Positions 8,784 to 17,472 of a DNA stretch of 64,000 nt are shown here, piece by piece. Where the stretch lies: the NCBI GenBank assembly GCA_016222825.1, contig JACRQF010000015.1, positions 423,646 through 487,645 on the forward strand, read 5' to 3'. This stretch comes from Verrucomicrobiota bacterium. Its GTDB lineage: Bacteria > Verrucomicrobiota > Verrucomicrobiia > CAIQCK01. A model generated the notes under the pieces. It did not search any database. It saw only the letters and a list, made by a program, of their open reading frames with translations, and had not been told where the DNA came from. Every line of letters starts with the position of its first letter. Within the stretch, counting starts at the first letter, position 1. The position numbers and the translations under genes are program-made.

Positions 8784-9596
8784 TCACGGCACGCTCTCGC
8801 GTTTCGATTTGCGGAACTCGCGCGGGGAAAGGCCGGTCTCGCGCTTGAAGGTCTTGGAGAGATGGAACGCGTCGCTGAAGCCGAACTCGCGCGCGAGTTC
8901 CTCCAGCTTCGCGTCGCTGCGCGCGAGGATCAGTTGCACACGCTCGATGCGCTTGCGGTTCACGTAACGCATCGGCGGGACGCCGAAGAGGCGCGTGAAG
9001 AGCGTCGAGAAGTGCGACTTCTCGTAACAGGCCACGCGCGCCAGTTCCGGCACGGCGATGACGCGACCGAGGTTCTCATCAATGTGCTTGAGCACCGGCA
9101 GCAACCGCCGCCGGCCCTCGCGAAGCTCGCGCTGTATCGTGGGCGGCGGGTCGTTGAAAAACGGCGCAATCAGTTGCAGCAGAAGGCCCGTGCCTTCGAT
9201 CTGGTCCGCGACGCGCTGGCTCTGGGCCGTCTCCAGCAGGCGCAGCAACCGTTTCTCCAACGCGGCGAGGTTCTCTGGCTTCCGCTCGACGTGATACGGC
9301 AGGTAGTCGAACAGGTCTATGCAGCCGAACAGCGTCGCAGTGAAGTGCATCCACCAAATTTGCAGGTTCGCGGTGCAGCCGTAGGCGAAATCGCCACGCG
9401 GCGGCACCAGATAGAGACGGCCCGGCCGCAGCCGGTATTCCCTGCCGTAGGGGCGGATGAATCCCGCGCCGGATTTCACGTAATAGATGCGCGCATAAGG
9501 CCGATTGTCGCCTTCCTTGCGCCAGTAGGACGGCGTGAGGTTCGAGATGCGCGACTCCAGCATCTGGATCTCGACGTGAGAGAGGAACTCATCCAT
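8784..9596 (-). CDS. AraC-family transcriptional regulator
   Basis: 270 residues with an N-terminal cupin-like sensing domain (RIYYVKSGAGFIRPYGREYRL, then LRPGRLYLVPP) and a C-terminal pair of helix-turn-helix motifs. The second ends in the family signature FGFSDAFHLSKTFKRETG followed by LSPREFRK. It is the first gene of the minus-strand set AraC / URO-D-like / GlpD and diverges from the URO-D-like / RhaT set across 116 bases. It is therefore the obvious local regulator, probably responding to a sugar and acting on both directions. The effector is not visible in the sequence. Confidence 0.9.
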   Translation of the reverse strand: MDEFLSHVEIQMLESRISNLTPSYWRKEGDNRPYARIYYVKSGAGFIRPYGREYRLRPGRLYLVPPRGDFAYGCTANLQIWWMHFTATLFGCIDLFDYLPYHVERKPENLAALEKRLLRLLETAQSQRVADQIEGTGLLLQLIAPFFNDPPPTIQRELREGRRRLLPVLKHIDENLGRVIAVPELARVACYEKSHFSTLFTRLFGVPPMRYVNRKRIERVQLILARSDAKLEELAREFGFSDAFHLSKTFKRETGLSPREFRKSKRESVP

Positions 9597-9712
9597 GACC
9601 CAACGATTCTACATGTATTTCCAACGCTTGGCCATTGCGGAAATCGCCGCCGCCTCGCTAAGGTGCAGGCTGTTTTAGCCCGGCGCACCTCGTCCGGTGC
9701 GCAAACAAAAAC
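9597..9712. promoter_or_regulatory. Divergent control region between araC-like and URO-D-like/rhaT genes
   Basis: This short divergent intergenic region must hold promoters for both operons. It contains two dyads: ATTTCC at 9617-9622 paired with GGAAAT at 9639-9644, and a GC-rich hairpin with arms GCGCACC (9683-9689) and GGTGCGC (9696-9702) just before the ATG at 9713. Either could be an operator for the adjacent AraC-type regulator. AraC proteins often use direct repeats instead, so the assignment is tentative. Confidence 0.45.
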
Positions 9713-10735
9713 ATGACCGGAAAACAACGCATCCTCGCGGCACTGCAACGCCAGACGCCCGACGCCGTGCCGACATTCGAGTGGTTCATTGACGCCGTCG
9801 TCACGCAGGCGCTGGTCGGGGCGGCGGAGCCGGTGGCGGCGGCGCACGCGCTGGATCTCGACGCCATCAACGTCCGAGCCGACTATCGGAAGCAGTTTCT
9901 CGACGGTAACACCTTCGTGGACGAGTGGGGCGTCAAGCGGATGCTCACCGGCGATTGCGTGCCGCACGTGATGGAAAGCCCCATCAAGGACATCGCGCGC
10001 CACGGCGATTACCAGTTTCCCGACGCGACCGCGCCGCATCGGTTCGAGACGCTGGAGCGGGCGCTGAAGCTCGTGGACGGCAAGCGCGCGATCATCTGGA
10101 ACCTCCGCGACGGTTTTTCCGACATGCGCGACCTGCTCGGCTACGAAGAGGCGATGATGCAGATGCTGCTGGAGCCGGAGCATTTCACGGCGCTGCTCGA
10201 CCGCGTGGTGGATTACAACCTCACGCTCGCTCGCGTCGGCGTGGAGCGGTTCGGCGTCGAGGTGATCGCCACCACGGACGACGTGGCCAACGCCAAGGGC
10301 CTGCTCATGTCGCCCGCCTCCTACTTCGATGTCATCGGCCCATCGTTTCGCAAGGTCATCGGCGGCTACCGGAGCCTCGGTTGCCACGTCATCAAGCATT
10401 GTGATGGCGACATCCGGCCACTGCTGGATTTCTGGATCGAGAGCGGCATCACCTGCCTGGACCCGATTGACCCGGCGGGCGGTCTGCACATGCCAACGAT
10501 GAAGAAGCAATACGGCGACCGCATCTGCCTGAAGGGCAACATTGACTGCGCTGGCGTCCTCCAGAGCGGCAGGGTCGAGGAAGTCGAGAATGCCGTGAGG
10601 GAGTTGTTGCGCGAGTGCGGCCGGAGCGGCATTATCCTGTCGTCCAGCAACTCGATTCACCGCGGCGTGAAACCGAAAAACTACATGGCAATGGTGCAGG
10701 CGATTCATCGCGAGAGCCGCGCGCTGGCGGCGTAA
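9713..10735 (+). CDS. Second URO-D-family (MtaA/CmuA-like) protein
   Basis: 340 residues, paralogous to the URO-D-like protein encoded on the opposite side of the araC-like gene; both begin MT-x-x-(E/K)-R and share VIKHCDG. Here the motif is CHVIKHCDGDI, again with adjacent His-Cys instead of the His-x-Cys-Gly zinc site of methyltransferases. The C-terminus (ILSSSNSIHRGVKPKNYMAM) matches the first paralog closely. It precedes the RhaT-type transporter by 13 bases. Two diverged copies under one divergent control region suggest related substrates or a heteromeric enzyme. The reaction is unknown. Confidence 0.78.
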   Translation: MTGKQRILAALQRQTPDAVPTFEWFIDAVVTQALVGAAEPVAAAHALDLDAINVRADYRKQFLDGNTFVDEWGVKRMLTGDCVPHVMESPIKDIARHGDYQFPDATAPHRFETLERALKLVDGKRAIIWNLRDGFSDMRDLLGYEEAMMQMLLEPEHFTALLDRVVDYNLTLARVGVERFGVEVIATTDDVANAKGLLMSPASYFDVIGPSFRKVIGGYRSLGCHVIKHCDGDIRPLLDFWIESGITCLDPIDPAGGLHMPTMKKQYGDRICLKGNIDCAGVLQSGRVEEVENAVRELLRECGRSGIILSSSNSIHRGVKPKNYMAMVQAIHRESRALAA

Positions 10736-10748
10736 GGAAAAGCCAACG

Positions 10749-11849
10749 ATGGAACTCAACACAATCATCGGCATGGGGATGTTGCTGTTGGGCGCCATCT
10801 GCGGCGGTTGCTTCGGCCTGCCGAGCAAGTTTGCCGGCAAAGACACGCCGTGGGAAACGCTCTGGGGGCCGTTCTTCCTGTTCGTGACGGTGCTGATCCC
10901 GACGCTGATCTTCCCGTTGATCGCCGACGGCCTCTTCGCGACGTGCGCCGAGGCGGGAATGGCTGGCGTGCTGATGCCGGTGTTATTCGGGTTTCTGTGG
11001 GGCCTCGGCTCGATGGCGCTGGGGCTGAGCTTTGCGTTCATCGGCCTGTCGCTGGCCTACGCCATCAACTACGGCGCGCAGATCGCCTGCGGCGGCATGG
11101 GGCCGTTCCTAATTCATCATCCGGAGCAGCTCTGCACGACGCACGGCGCGGTCATCACCGCGGGCGTGGTCGTGTGCCTCCTCGGCGTGGTCGTTTGCGG
11201 TCGCGCCGCCATCCTGAAGGAAGCCAGCCAGAAAGCCGGCGCGCCCGCGTCCGCCGGTCCCGCGAAGACCAGCATGATGAAGGGCCTCGTCGTCGCGCTG
11301 CTCTCCGGCGTGTTGTGCGCGTGCTACTCGATCGCGTTCAGCTACGGCGGGAAGGTCGTGGAGGTTTCCACGAAGAGCTTCGGCAACGCCGGCTGGCAGG
11401 CGGCGTTCGCGGTCTCGGCGCTGATCCTCTGGGGCGGCACTCTCTCGGCGTGCGGTTACTGCGCGTTCAAGCTGTTCAAGAACAAAACATGGGGAACCTT
11501 CGCCAAGCCCGGCATCGGCCGCGTGCTGGCGGTGGCGTTGGTGATGGCGTTGCTGCACGACGGCGCGATCCTGTTTTTCGGCGTCGGCGCGTCGAAACTC
11601 GGTCCGCTCGGCGTCGCGGTGGGCTACGCGATGTTCATGTCATTCGCGATCATAGTCGGCAACATCAACGGCTTCCTGACCCACGAATGGAAAGGCGCGA
11701 GCCGCCAGAGCGTGGCGTGGCTCGTCGCCGGCATCGTGGTGCTCATCGGTGGCGTCAGCACGCTCGCGACCGGAAACTACCTGCAAGGCGAAGCGCAGAA
11801 AGCGAAGCCGGTGAGCCATGCGGTTCAATCTTCACCGAGGACAGTTTAG
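10749..11849 (+). CDS. rhaT: L-rhamnose/proton symporter-like permease (RhaT family)
   Basis: A 366-residue integral membrane protein of the drug/metabolite transporter superfamily, RhaT branch. It has about ten hydrophobic helices beginning with IIGMGMLLLGAICGGCFGLP. The family hallmark LPSKFAGKDTPWETLWG-type loop follows helix 1, as in RhaT, which imports L-rhamnose with a proton. Length is slightly above E. coli RhaT (344). It lies directly behind a URO-D-like gene and ahead of the large secreted di-heme protein. Uptake of rhamnose or a related deoxysugar fits the kinase and aldolase in the same region; specificity is inferred. Confidence 0.82.
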   Translation: MELNTIIGMGMLLLGAICGGCFGLPSKFAGKDTPWETLWGPFFLFVTVLIPTLIFPLIADGLFATCAEAGMAGVLMPVLFGFLWGLGSMALGLSFAFIGLSLAYAINYGAQIACGGMGPFLIHHPEQLCTTHGAVITAGVVVCLLGVVVCGRAAILKEASQKAGAPASAGPAKTSMMKGLVVALLSGVLCACYSIAFSYGGKVVEVSTKSFGNAGWQAAFAVSALILWGGTLSACGYCAFKLFKNKTWGTFAKPGIGRVLAVALVMALLHDGAILFFGVGASKLGPLGVAVGYAMFMSFAIIVGNINGFLTHEWKGASRQSVAWLVAGIVVLIGGVSTLATGNYLQGEAQKAKPVSHAVQSSPRTV

Positions 11850-11903
11850 CGGAGCAACGAACGGAAAGCTCAGGCGTTTATCTCATACGGAGACTTTGGA
11901 ACC

Positions 11904-14900
11904 ATGAAACGATCGTTGAGTTGGCTGACAAGCGCGGGTTTGCTCCTCGCGATGGCGACCGGTGCGGCCGGCGCGGGCAGGAGCGCCTGGACCGACACGA
12001 TGGTGGCGATGCGGGCGAAATACCTGCAATCACCCGAAGCCGCCAAGGCTGCGGCGAGCGAGTCGCTCTTCAAACCTTTCGACAGTGGCTCGCTCGACGG
12101 TAAAGGCCCCGCCAAGCCCATCGCCGTCAACATCGCCGGCCTGAAGGAACTGCGGCTCGTGGCGACGATGGAGAAAGGCCCCGCCAACTGCAACATCTGG
12201 GGCGATCCGAAACTCATCGCCAAGGACGGCACCGTCACCAAGCTCACCACGCTCAAGCCCACCAGCATCAGCGTCGGCTGGGGGCAGTTGCACGTGAACA
12301 CCAACTGGCAGGGCAAGCCGCTCACTATCGCCGACCGCACGTTCGAGTTCGGCTTCTGGGTCCACGCCAACAGCGAGCTGACCTTTGCGCTCGACGGAAA
12401 ATACGAGCGGTTCGAGGCGTTCGTCGGCGAGGACAAGGCGCGCGTCGGCGGCAAACTGCGCTTCAAGGTGCTCTCGACGCCCCCGCCGTTGCCGTCGTGC
12501 TGGGCGGACATCGCAAGCAGCTTCCCGCTGCAAGCCGGCTGGCTGCGGCAGGACGCCGGCGCGGACGGCGTCGCCGCTTGGTTTGGCAAGCGCGAGACCG
12601 GCGCGCTGGAGCAGGAAATCCTCGGCATCGCTCTGAAGGACGCGGCGCAGGATTCGCCGTTGCACGCGGAACTCGCCGCGCTCGCCACTGCGAAAGCCGG
12701 CGCGGGCGACGCGCGCTGGCTGGAACTCTACGGCCGCATTTGCCGCCATCGCGAGTGTGCGGCGACGCTGAAGTCGCTCGACAGCGCCGGCCTGAAGGTG
12801 GCGTTTGAGAAGGAACTGGCCGCGCTCGTCGCCGCCAGAGCGCCAGCCGAAAACGCGCGCTGGAACGAACTTCGCGTCCGTGTCACGCAGGCCGCTGAGC
12901 TTGACCACCAGTTCGCCACGCTCGAATTCGACATCAAGCAGCGCGCCGTCCTCAGCAAAGCCACCGGCGAAAGAGCTTGGAACGGCACGCGCTACGTTCC
13001 CACCGAGCGCTCGACCGCTGAAGAGATCGCCAAACAGACGTTCAACAACGCCTCGCTCGTGCTCGAAACCGACCGCGACCCCGCCGACATCGTTGCACGC
13101 CGGACGACGGTGCTACTGGCCGACCTGAAGAAGACGCAAGCCGCGCAGAAGATCGCCGCCTTCGACACGCCGCTGGCGAAGCTACAGAAGGCAGTCGCTG
13201 ACACGCCTGTCACCGACACGGCCGCGCGCCGCGCGCTGCATCACGAAATCTGCAAGCTCCGCCGGCATATCGCCTTCGCCAACCCGCTGCTTAGCTTCAA
13301 AGACCTCGTCTTCATCAAGCGGCACCGCACCTTCTACCACCACATGTGCGACCAGTTCTACGGCATCTGCCAGAATCCCGGCGGCGGCCTCTATGTGCTG
13401 GAGAACGCCTTTGGCGAGAAGCCGGCAGTGCGCGACGTGCTCGCCAGTTCCGTCTGTGAGACTGGCAGGCTCAAAGGTGAGAAGCTCAGCGGCGGTAGTG
13501 TGGTGTTGCCGAAGCTCCACTACGACGGCGTGAAAACCTTTACCGGCGAGGACGCCGAGGGCGGCTCGTTCCTTTCGCCCGCGCTCTCGCCCAACGGCAA
13601 GCAGATCGCCTTCGCCTACGTCGAACGCAAAGGCGGCAAGGAACAGATTTTCCACGAAGACCCGACGCGCGGCCACTGGGATGCGCAGCGCGCCTACCAT
13701 ATCTTCAAGGTGAACGTGGACGGCTCCGGCCTCCAGCAACTCACCGACGGCACATGGAACGAGTTCGACCCGTGCTGGCTGCCGAACGGACGGATGGCGT
13801 TCATCAGCGAGCGCCGCGGCGGCTACCTGCGCTGCGGGCGCGCCTGCCCGCTCTACACGCTCTACGACATGAACCCCGACGGCAGCGGCATCAACTGCCT
13901 CAGTTTCCATGACAGCAACGAATGGAATCCCAGCGTCAGCCACGACGGCCGTATCGTCTGGACGCGCTGGGATTATGTGGATCGCCACGGTTGCATCGCG
14001 CACATGCCGTGGGTCGTCACACTCGACGGCCGTGACCCGCGCCCGCTCCACGGCAACTACGCGCCGCGACAGGCGCGGCCGGACATGGAGCTTTACGTGC
14101 GGCCGATTCCTGGCTCGACGAAATACGTGGGGCTGGCCGCGCCGCATCACGGGCAGGCTTACGGCTCCATGATTATCATCAACCCGCAGGTCGTGGACGA
14201 CGATGCGATGGGGCCGGTGCGGCGCTTCACGCCGGAGGTCGGTTTCCCGGAGAGCCAGGGCGGCCGGCAGGCTTACAGCACGCCGTGGCCGCTCAGCGAA
14301 AATTACCATCTCTGCGTCTATGACGCCGCCGCCACCGGAGCGCCTGTCCGGCGTCCCGGCGAGAACTACGGCATCTACCTCGTGGACGCTTTCGGCAACA
14401 AGGAACTCATCTACCGCGATCCCGACATCGGCTGCATGAATCCGATTCCGTTGCGCGCGACGGCGCAGCCCGCCGCGCCGGCCTCGGTGCTTGCGAGCAC
14501 GCAGGCAACCGCCCCTGCGAACATCCGCGACAAAGGCGAAGCGACGATGGCGGTGGTCAACGTCTATGACAACCAGAAGGGCTGGGCCGAAGGCACGAAA
14601 ATCAAGTCGCTCCGTGTTTTCCAACTCCTGCCGTGCGCCGTGCCGAGCGGCGGCCTGCGCCCGCACGAAACCGGCAAGCGCATCGCTGAGGCCGGTGATT
14701 CCATCGTGCCGTGCCGTTGGGTGCTCGGCACCGTGCCGGTCGAGGCAGACGGCAGCGCGCACTTCAAGGTGCCGGCGTATCGCGAATTGTTCTTCCAGGC
14801 GCTCGACGAACGCGGCATGGCCATCACCTCGATGCGCTCCGCCACCAGCCTCCGCGATGGCGAGAAGCTCGTTTGCGGCGGCTGCCACGAGCACAAGTCG

Positions 14901-15368
14901 CAGGCGACGAAAGTGCCGGCGGCGGTTCCGCTGGCGTTGCGGCGCGCTCCTTCGATGCCGGTGCCCGACGTGGACGGCTCGCATCCGTTCAGCTACCCGC
15001 GCCTCGTCCAGCCTGTCCTCGACCGCAACTGCGTGAAGTGCCACGAGGAGAACAAAGCGAAGAAAGCTCCGGCCCTCACCGCCGAGCCGATCGCGAACAA
15101 GTTCTACGCCTCCTACAACAACCTCGTGAAGTTCGGTTTTACCGCCTACGGCGACGCCTATCGCACGCTCAACGGCAAGTTCGGCGCGCGCGCCTCCAAG
15201 CTCATCGAGATGCTGGAGAAGGGTCATCACGGCGTGAAGCTCTCAGAAGAAGATTTCCATCGCCTGACGCTTTGGATAGACTGCTGCTCGATGTTCTACG
15301 GCGTCTTTGAGAAGGAGCCGGGAGAAGCGCAGTTCCGCGGCGAGATCGCGCGGGCAATTCTGGAATAG
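11904..15368 (+). CDS. Secreted NPCBM/beta-propeller di-heme protein, hydrazine-synthase-alpha-like
   Basis: 1154 residues with a signal peptide (MKRSLSWLTSAGLLLAMATG). Residues about 55-195 resemble an NPCBM carbohydrate-binding module (ELRLVATMEKGPANCNIWGD). The middle (about 470-870) holds TolB/PD40-like propeller blades (FLSPALSPNGKQIAFAYV; GTWNEFDPCWLPNGRMAFIS). Two c-type heme sites lie near the C-terminus: C991-G-G-C-H995 and C1043-V-K-C-H1047. This order matches the family annotated as hydrazine synthase alpha-like in Planctomycetota and Verrucomicrobiota, most members of which have nothing to do with anammox. A periplasmic redox or sugar-oxidising role beside sugar genes is plausible; the substrate is unknown. 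Confidence 0.78.
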   Translation: MKRSLSWLTSAGLLLAMATGAAGAGRSAWTDTMVAMRAKYLQSPEAAKAAASESLFKPFDSGSLDGKGPAKPIAVNIAGLKELRLVATMEKGPANCNIWGDPKLIAKDGTVTKLTTLKPTSISVGWGQLHVNTNWQGKPLTIADRTFEFGFWVHANSELTFALDGKYERFEAFVGEDKARVGGKLRFKVLSTPPPLPSCWADIASSFPLQAGWLRQDAGADGVAAWFGKRETGALEQEILGIALKDAAQDSPLHAELAALATAKAGAGDARWLELYGRICRHRECAATLKSLDSAGLKVAFEKELAALVAARAPAENARWNELRVRVTQAAELDHQFATLEFDIKQRAVLSKATGERAWNGTRYVPTERSTAEEIAKQTFNNASLVLETDRDPADIVARRTTVLLADLKKTQAAQKIAAFDTPLAKLQKAVADTPVTDTAARRALHHEICKLRRHIAFANPLLSFKDLVFIKRHRTFYHHMCDQFYGICQNPGGGLYVLENAFGEKPAVRDVLASSVCETGRLKGEKLSGGSVVLPKLHYDGVKTFTGEDAEGGSFLSPALSPNGKQIAFAYVERKGGKEQIFHEDPTRGHWDAQRAYHIFKVNVDGSGLQQLTDGTWNEFDPCWLPNGRMAFISERRGGYLRCGRACPLYTLYDMNPDGSGINCLSFHDSNEWNPSVSHDGRIVWTRWDYVDRHGCIAHMPWVVTLDGRDPRPLHGNYAPRQARPDMELYVRPIPGSTKYVGLAAPHHGQAYGSMIIINPQVVDDDAMGPVRRFTPEVGFPESQGGRQAYSTPWPLSENYHLCVYDAAATGAPVRRPGENYGIYLVDAFGNKELIYRDPDIGCMNPIPLRATAQPAAPASVLASTQATAPANIRDKGEATMAVVNVYDNQKGWAEGTKIKSLRVFQLLPCAVPSGGLRPHETGKRIAEAGDSIVPCRWVLGTVPVEADGSAHFKVPAYRELFFQALDERGMAITSMRSATSLRDGEKLVCGGCHEHKSQATKVPAAVPLALRRAPSMPVPDVDGSHPFSYPRLVQPVLDRNCVKCHEENKAKKAPALTAEPIANKFYASYNNLVKFGFTAYGDAYRTLNGKFGARASKLIEMLEKGHHGVKLSEEDFHRLTLWIDCCSMFYGVFEKEPGEAQFRGEIARAILE

Positions 15369-15417
15369 CAGCCATCTCGCTCCGCGAGATTTTTCGATCA
15401 AAGGAGACAAAACCAAA

Positions 15418-16542
15418 ATGAAGAAAACCAGCGTGTCGTTCCGTAACCTTGCCCTGCTCGCCGCGTTCATGGCGCTCGCGAGCCTCACCGCCAACGCCGC
15501 CCAGTGTCCGGGCTGCAACTGCCCGCCATCACAGGCCTGCACCAAGGCCGAACTGCTCGTTGCGTTTCCCGACTACGTCAACACGCCCGACGGCATGGCG
15601 CTCCTCAAGGACGGCAGCATCGTCGTCTCCGTGCCGAACTTCAACGACGAGACCAAGCCGCCGCTCCTGATGCGCGTCACCGGCAGTGCCGGCAAGGCCA
15701 AGGCCGAGAAGTTCTACGAGTTCCCGAATCCGTATCCGGGCCTGCCGCAGGGCCTCGACCGCATCTCGCCGATGGGCATTGTGCAAGCGCCGAGCGGCGA
15801 CATCTACTTCGCCGACATGCAAATCCGGAAAGACATCAGCCAGAAGTCTCGCCTCTGGCGGCTGGTGATGAAGGGCGGCAAGCCGCAGAAGATGGTGCTC
15901 GTGGCGAAGAACTTCAACGTCGCCAACGGCCTCTGCATCCGCGGCGGCTACCTCTACATCACCGACTCCGTCCTCGAGCCCGGCGCGAACCCGCTGCCCA
16001 GCGCTGTGCTGCGCTTCAAGCTCACCGAGGAGAACGTGGAATTGAAGACGCCGCTGAAGAACGACCCGCACATCATCGCGACGTTCACGAGTAAGAAGAT
16101 GCAGTGGCCGTTCGGCGCCGACGGCATTGACTTTGACAACCAGGGCAACCTCTACGTCGGCCTCTTCGGCGAAGGGCAGATGTTCAAGATCACCTTCGAC
16201 AAGAAAGGCAACGTCGTCTCCAACACGCTCTTCGCCGAAGCTCCGGGCAAACTCATCAACTGCGATGGGATGCACCTCGATAAGCGCACCAATAAGCTCT
16301 ACATGGCCGACTCCGCCGCCAACGCCGTGCAGGTCATTGACTGCAAGACCGGCAAAGTCGAGACGCTCGATTCCAACGAGGACACGCTCGACAAGCGCAC
16401 CGGCGGCATGGACCAGCCCTGCGAGGCGCTCGTGCGCGGCAAGGAGATCATCGTCAGCAACATGGACTGGCCGTTCCCCGGCTTCAAGAACACCAAGTGG
16501 CAGCAGCCGGCGACTCTGTCGGTCATCAAGCTGAAGAAGTAA
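15418..16542 (+). CDS. Secreted SMP-30/gluconolactonase-like beta-propeller protein
   Basis: 374 residues from the ATG at 15418, which follows AAAGGAGAC and starts a clear signal peptide (MKKTSVSFRNLALLAAFMAL). The mature start contains a CPGCNC cluster that could be a lipoprotein-like or metal site. The body has repeated propeller motifs (NTPDGMALLKDGSIVVSVPN; WPFGADGIDFDNQGNLYVGL; CDGMHLDKRTNKLYMAD), the pattern of SMP-30/strictosidine-synthase-like lactonases. It follows the di-heme protein by 49 bases and may act on its product, for example as a periplasmic lactonase. That pairing is inference. Confidence 0.75.
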   Translation: MKKTSVSFRNLALLAAFMALASLTANAAQCPGCNCPPSQACTKAELLVAFPDYVNTPDGMALLKDGSIVVSVPNFNDETKPPLLMRVTGSAGKAKAEKFYEFPNPYPGLPQGLDRISPMGIVQAPSGDIYFADMQIRKDISQKSRLWRLVMKGGKPQKMVLVAKNFNVANGLCIRGGYLYITDSVLEPGANPLPSAVLRFKLTEENVELKTPLKNDPHIIATFTSKKMQWPFGADGIDFDNQGNLYVGLFGEGQMFKITFDKKGNVVSNTLFAEAPGKLINCDGMHLDKRTNKLYMADSAANAVQVIDCKTGKVETLDSNEDTLDKRTGGMDQPCEALVRGKEIIVSNMDWPFPGFKNTKWQQPATLSVIKLKK

Positions 16543-16558
16543 AGAAGAAGACGTCATC

Positions 16559-16593
16559 GAACGGCGCCTCGCTTAAATGGTGAGGCGCCGTTC
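16559..16593 (+). terminator. Perfect 12-bp hairpin after the SMP-30-like gene
   Basis: GAACGGCGCCTC at 16559-16570 is exactly complementary to GAGGCGCCGTTC at 16582-16593, with an 11-base loop. It begins 16 bases after the stop at 16542. There is no following T-tract, so it may attenuate or protect mRNA ends instead of acting as a classic intrinsic terminator. It ends only 12 bases before the SDR start codon. Confidence 0.55.
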
Positions 16594-16605
16594 TGCAAAG
16601 ACACC

Positions 16606-17394
16606 ATGAACCTCCGGTTCGACAACAAAACCGCTCTCATCACCGGCGCTGCCGGCGCCATCGGCAAGGGCATCGCCCGAGGCTTTGCCGAAGGCGGCGC
16701 GCGCGTTTTCATCACCGACATCACCCAGGCCAGCGTTGACACCGCCGTTGCGGAACTCAAATCCGACCGCGCCCAAGCCGCCGGCCTCGCCGCGAACGTC
16801 ACCAAGGAAGCCGAAGTCAAAGCTGTTGTGGACGCCGCTGCCAAGTTCGGCGGTGGCGCGGTGGACATCCTTGTCAACGTCGCCGGCGTCGTCGGCCAGG
16901 GAAAGGTCGAGGAGATCACCGAGGCCGAGTGGGACCGCATCTTCGACGTGAACTGCAAAGGCACGTTCTTCTTCACCAAGCACGTCGTGCCGTTGATGAA
17001 GGCGAAGAAATACGGCAAGATCGTCAACTTCAGTTCCAAGTCCGGCAAAACCGGCTCCGCGCTGATGAGTCCCTACTCCGCCGCGAAAGGCGCCGTCATC
17101 GGCTTCACGCAGGCGCTCGCCTACGAACTGGCTGACTTTGGCATCACGGTGAACTGCCTCTGTCCCGGCATCACCGACAACACCGGCGTTTGGAGCAACG
17201 TCAGCGCCGGCTACATCCAGAACCTCGGCAAGAGCCGCGACGAAGTGGTCAAGCAGTTCACGTCCAAGGTGCCACTCAAACGCCTGGCGCAAATTCAAGA
17301 CATCGTGGCCGTGACGCTCTTTCTCTCCAGCACCGGCGCTGATTACATGACCGGCCAGGCGATCAACGTCACCGGCGGAAGAGAGATGCACTGA
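16606..17394 (+). CDS. Short-chain dehydrogenase/reductase
   Basis: 262-residue classical SDR with the cofactor loop TGAAGAIGKGIARGFAEGG, the NVAGVVG motif, catalytic serine in IVNFSSKSGKTG and the Tyr-x-x-x-Lys pair in MSPYSAAKGAVIGF, and ending in TGQAINVTGG. It is encoded in the run leading to DeoC and the zinc alcohol dehydrogenase, so it probably oxidises or reduces a sugar or polyol intermediate. No clear Shine-Dalgarno sequence lies between the upstream hairpin and the ATG. Confidence 0.88.
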   Translation: MNLRFDNKTALITGAAGAIGKGIARGFAEGGARVFITDITQASVDTAVAELKSDRAQAAGLAANVTKEAEVKAVVDAAAKFGGGAVDILVNVAGVVGQGKVEEITEAEWDRIFDVNCKGTFFFTKHVVPLMKAKKYGKIVNFSSKSGKTGSALMSPYSAAKGAVIGFTQALAYELADFGITVNCLCPGITDNTGVWSNVSAGYIQNLGKSRDEVVKQFTSKVPLKRLAQIQDIVAVTLFLSSTGADYMTGQAINVTGGREMH

Positions 17395-17409
17395 AAACAG
17401 CGGAGCAAT

Positions 17410-17460
17410 GGAGCATTGGAGTAACGACCCCATCCCAACACTCCATCACTCCAATACTCC
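17410..17460. repeat. Imperfect 13-bp inverted repeat in purine/pyrimidine-rich spacer
   Basis: GGAGCATTGGAGT at 17410-17422 pairs with ACTCCAATACTCC at 17448-17460, with one mismatch and a 25-base loop. The spacer as a whole is built from GGAG-like units on the left and ACTCC-like units on the right. It lies 12 bases before the deoC ATG, so it could affect deoC expression or be a dispersed intergenic repeat. Confidence 0.5.
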
Positions 17461-17472
17461 ACCACTCCAACC

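Noticed and set aside
7710..11041. Open frames of about 670 codons (plus strand) and 520 codons (minus strand) spanning the araC region
   Set aside because: They run antisense through the URO-D-like and AraC genes and across a control region; composition is that of shadow frames.
2942..15230. Very long antisense open frames (for example about 480 codons opposite the FGGY kinase, and about 680 codons opposite the di-heme protein)
   Set aside because: High GC removes stop codons from antisense frames. Their translations are Arg/Ala/His-rich with no domain, while the sense strand carries clear family motifs.
11904..15368. A true hydrazine synthase implying anammox metabolism
   Set aside because: No beta/gamma subunit or hydrazine dehydrogenase genes lie nearby, and alpha-like proteins with this layout are widespread in non-anammox bacteria.
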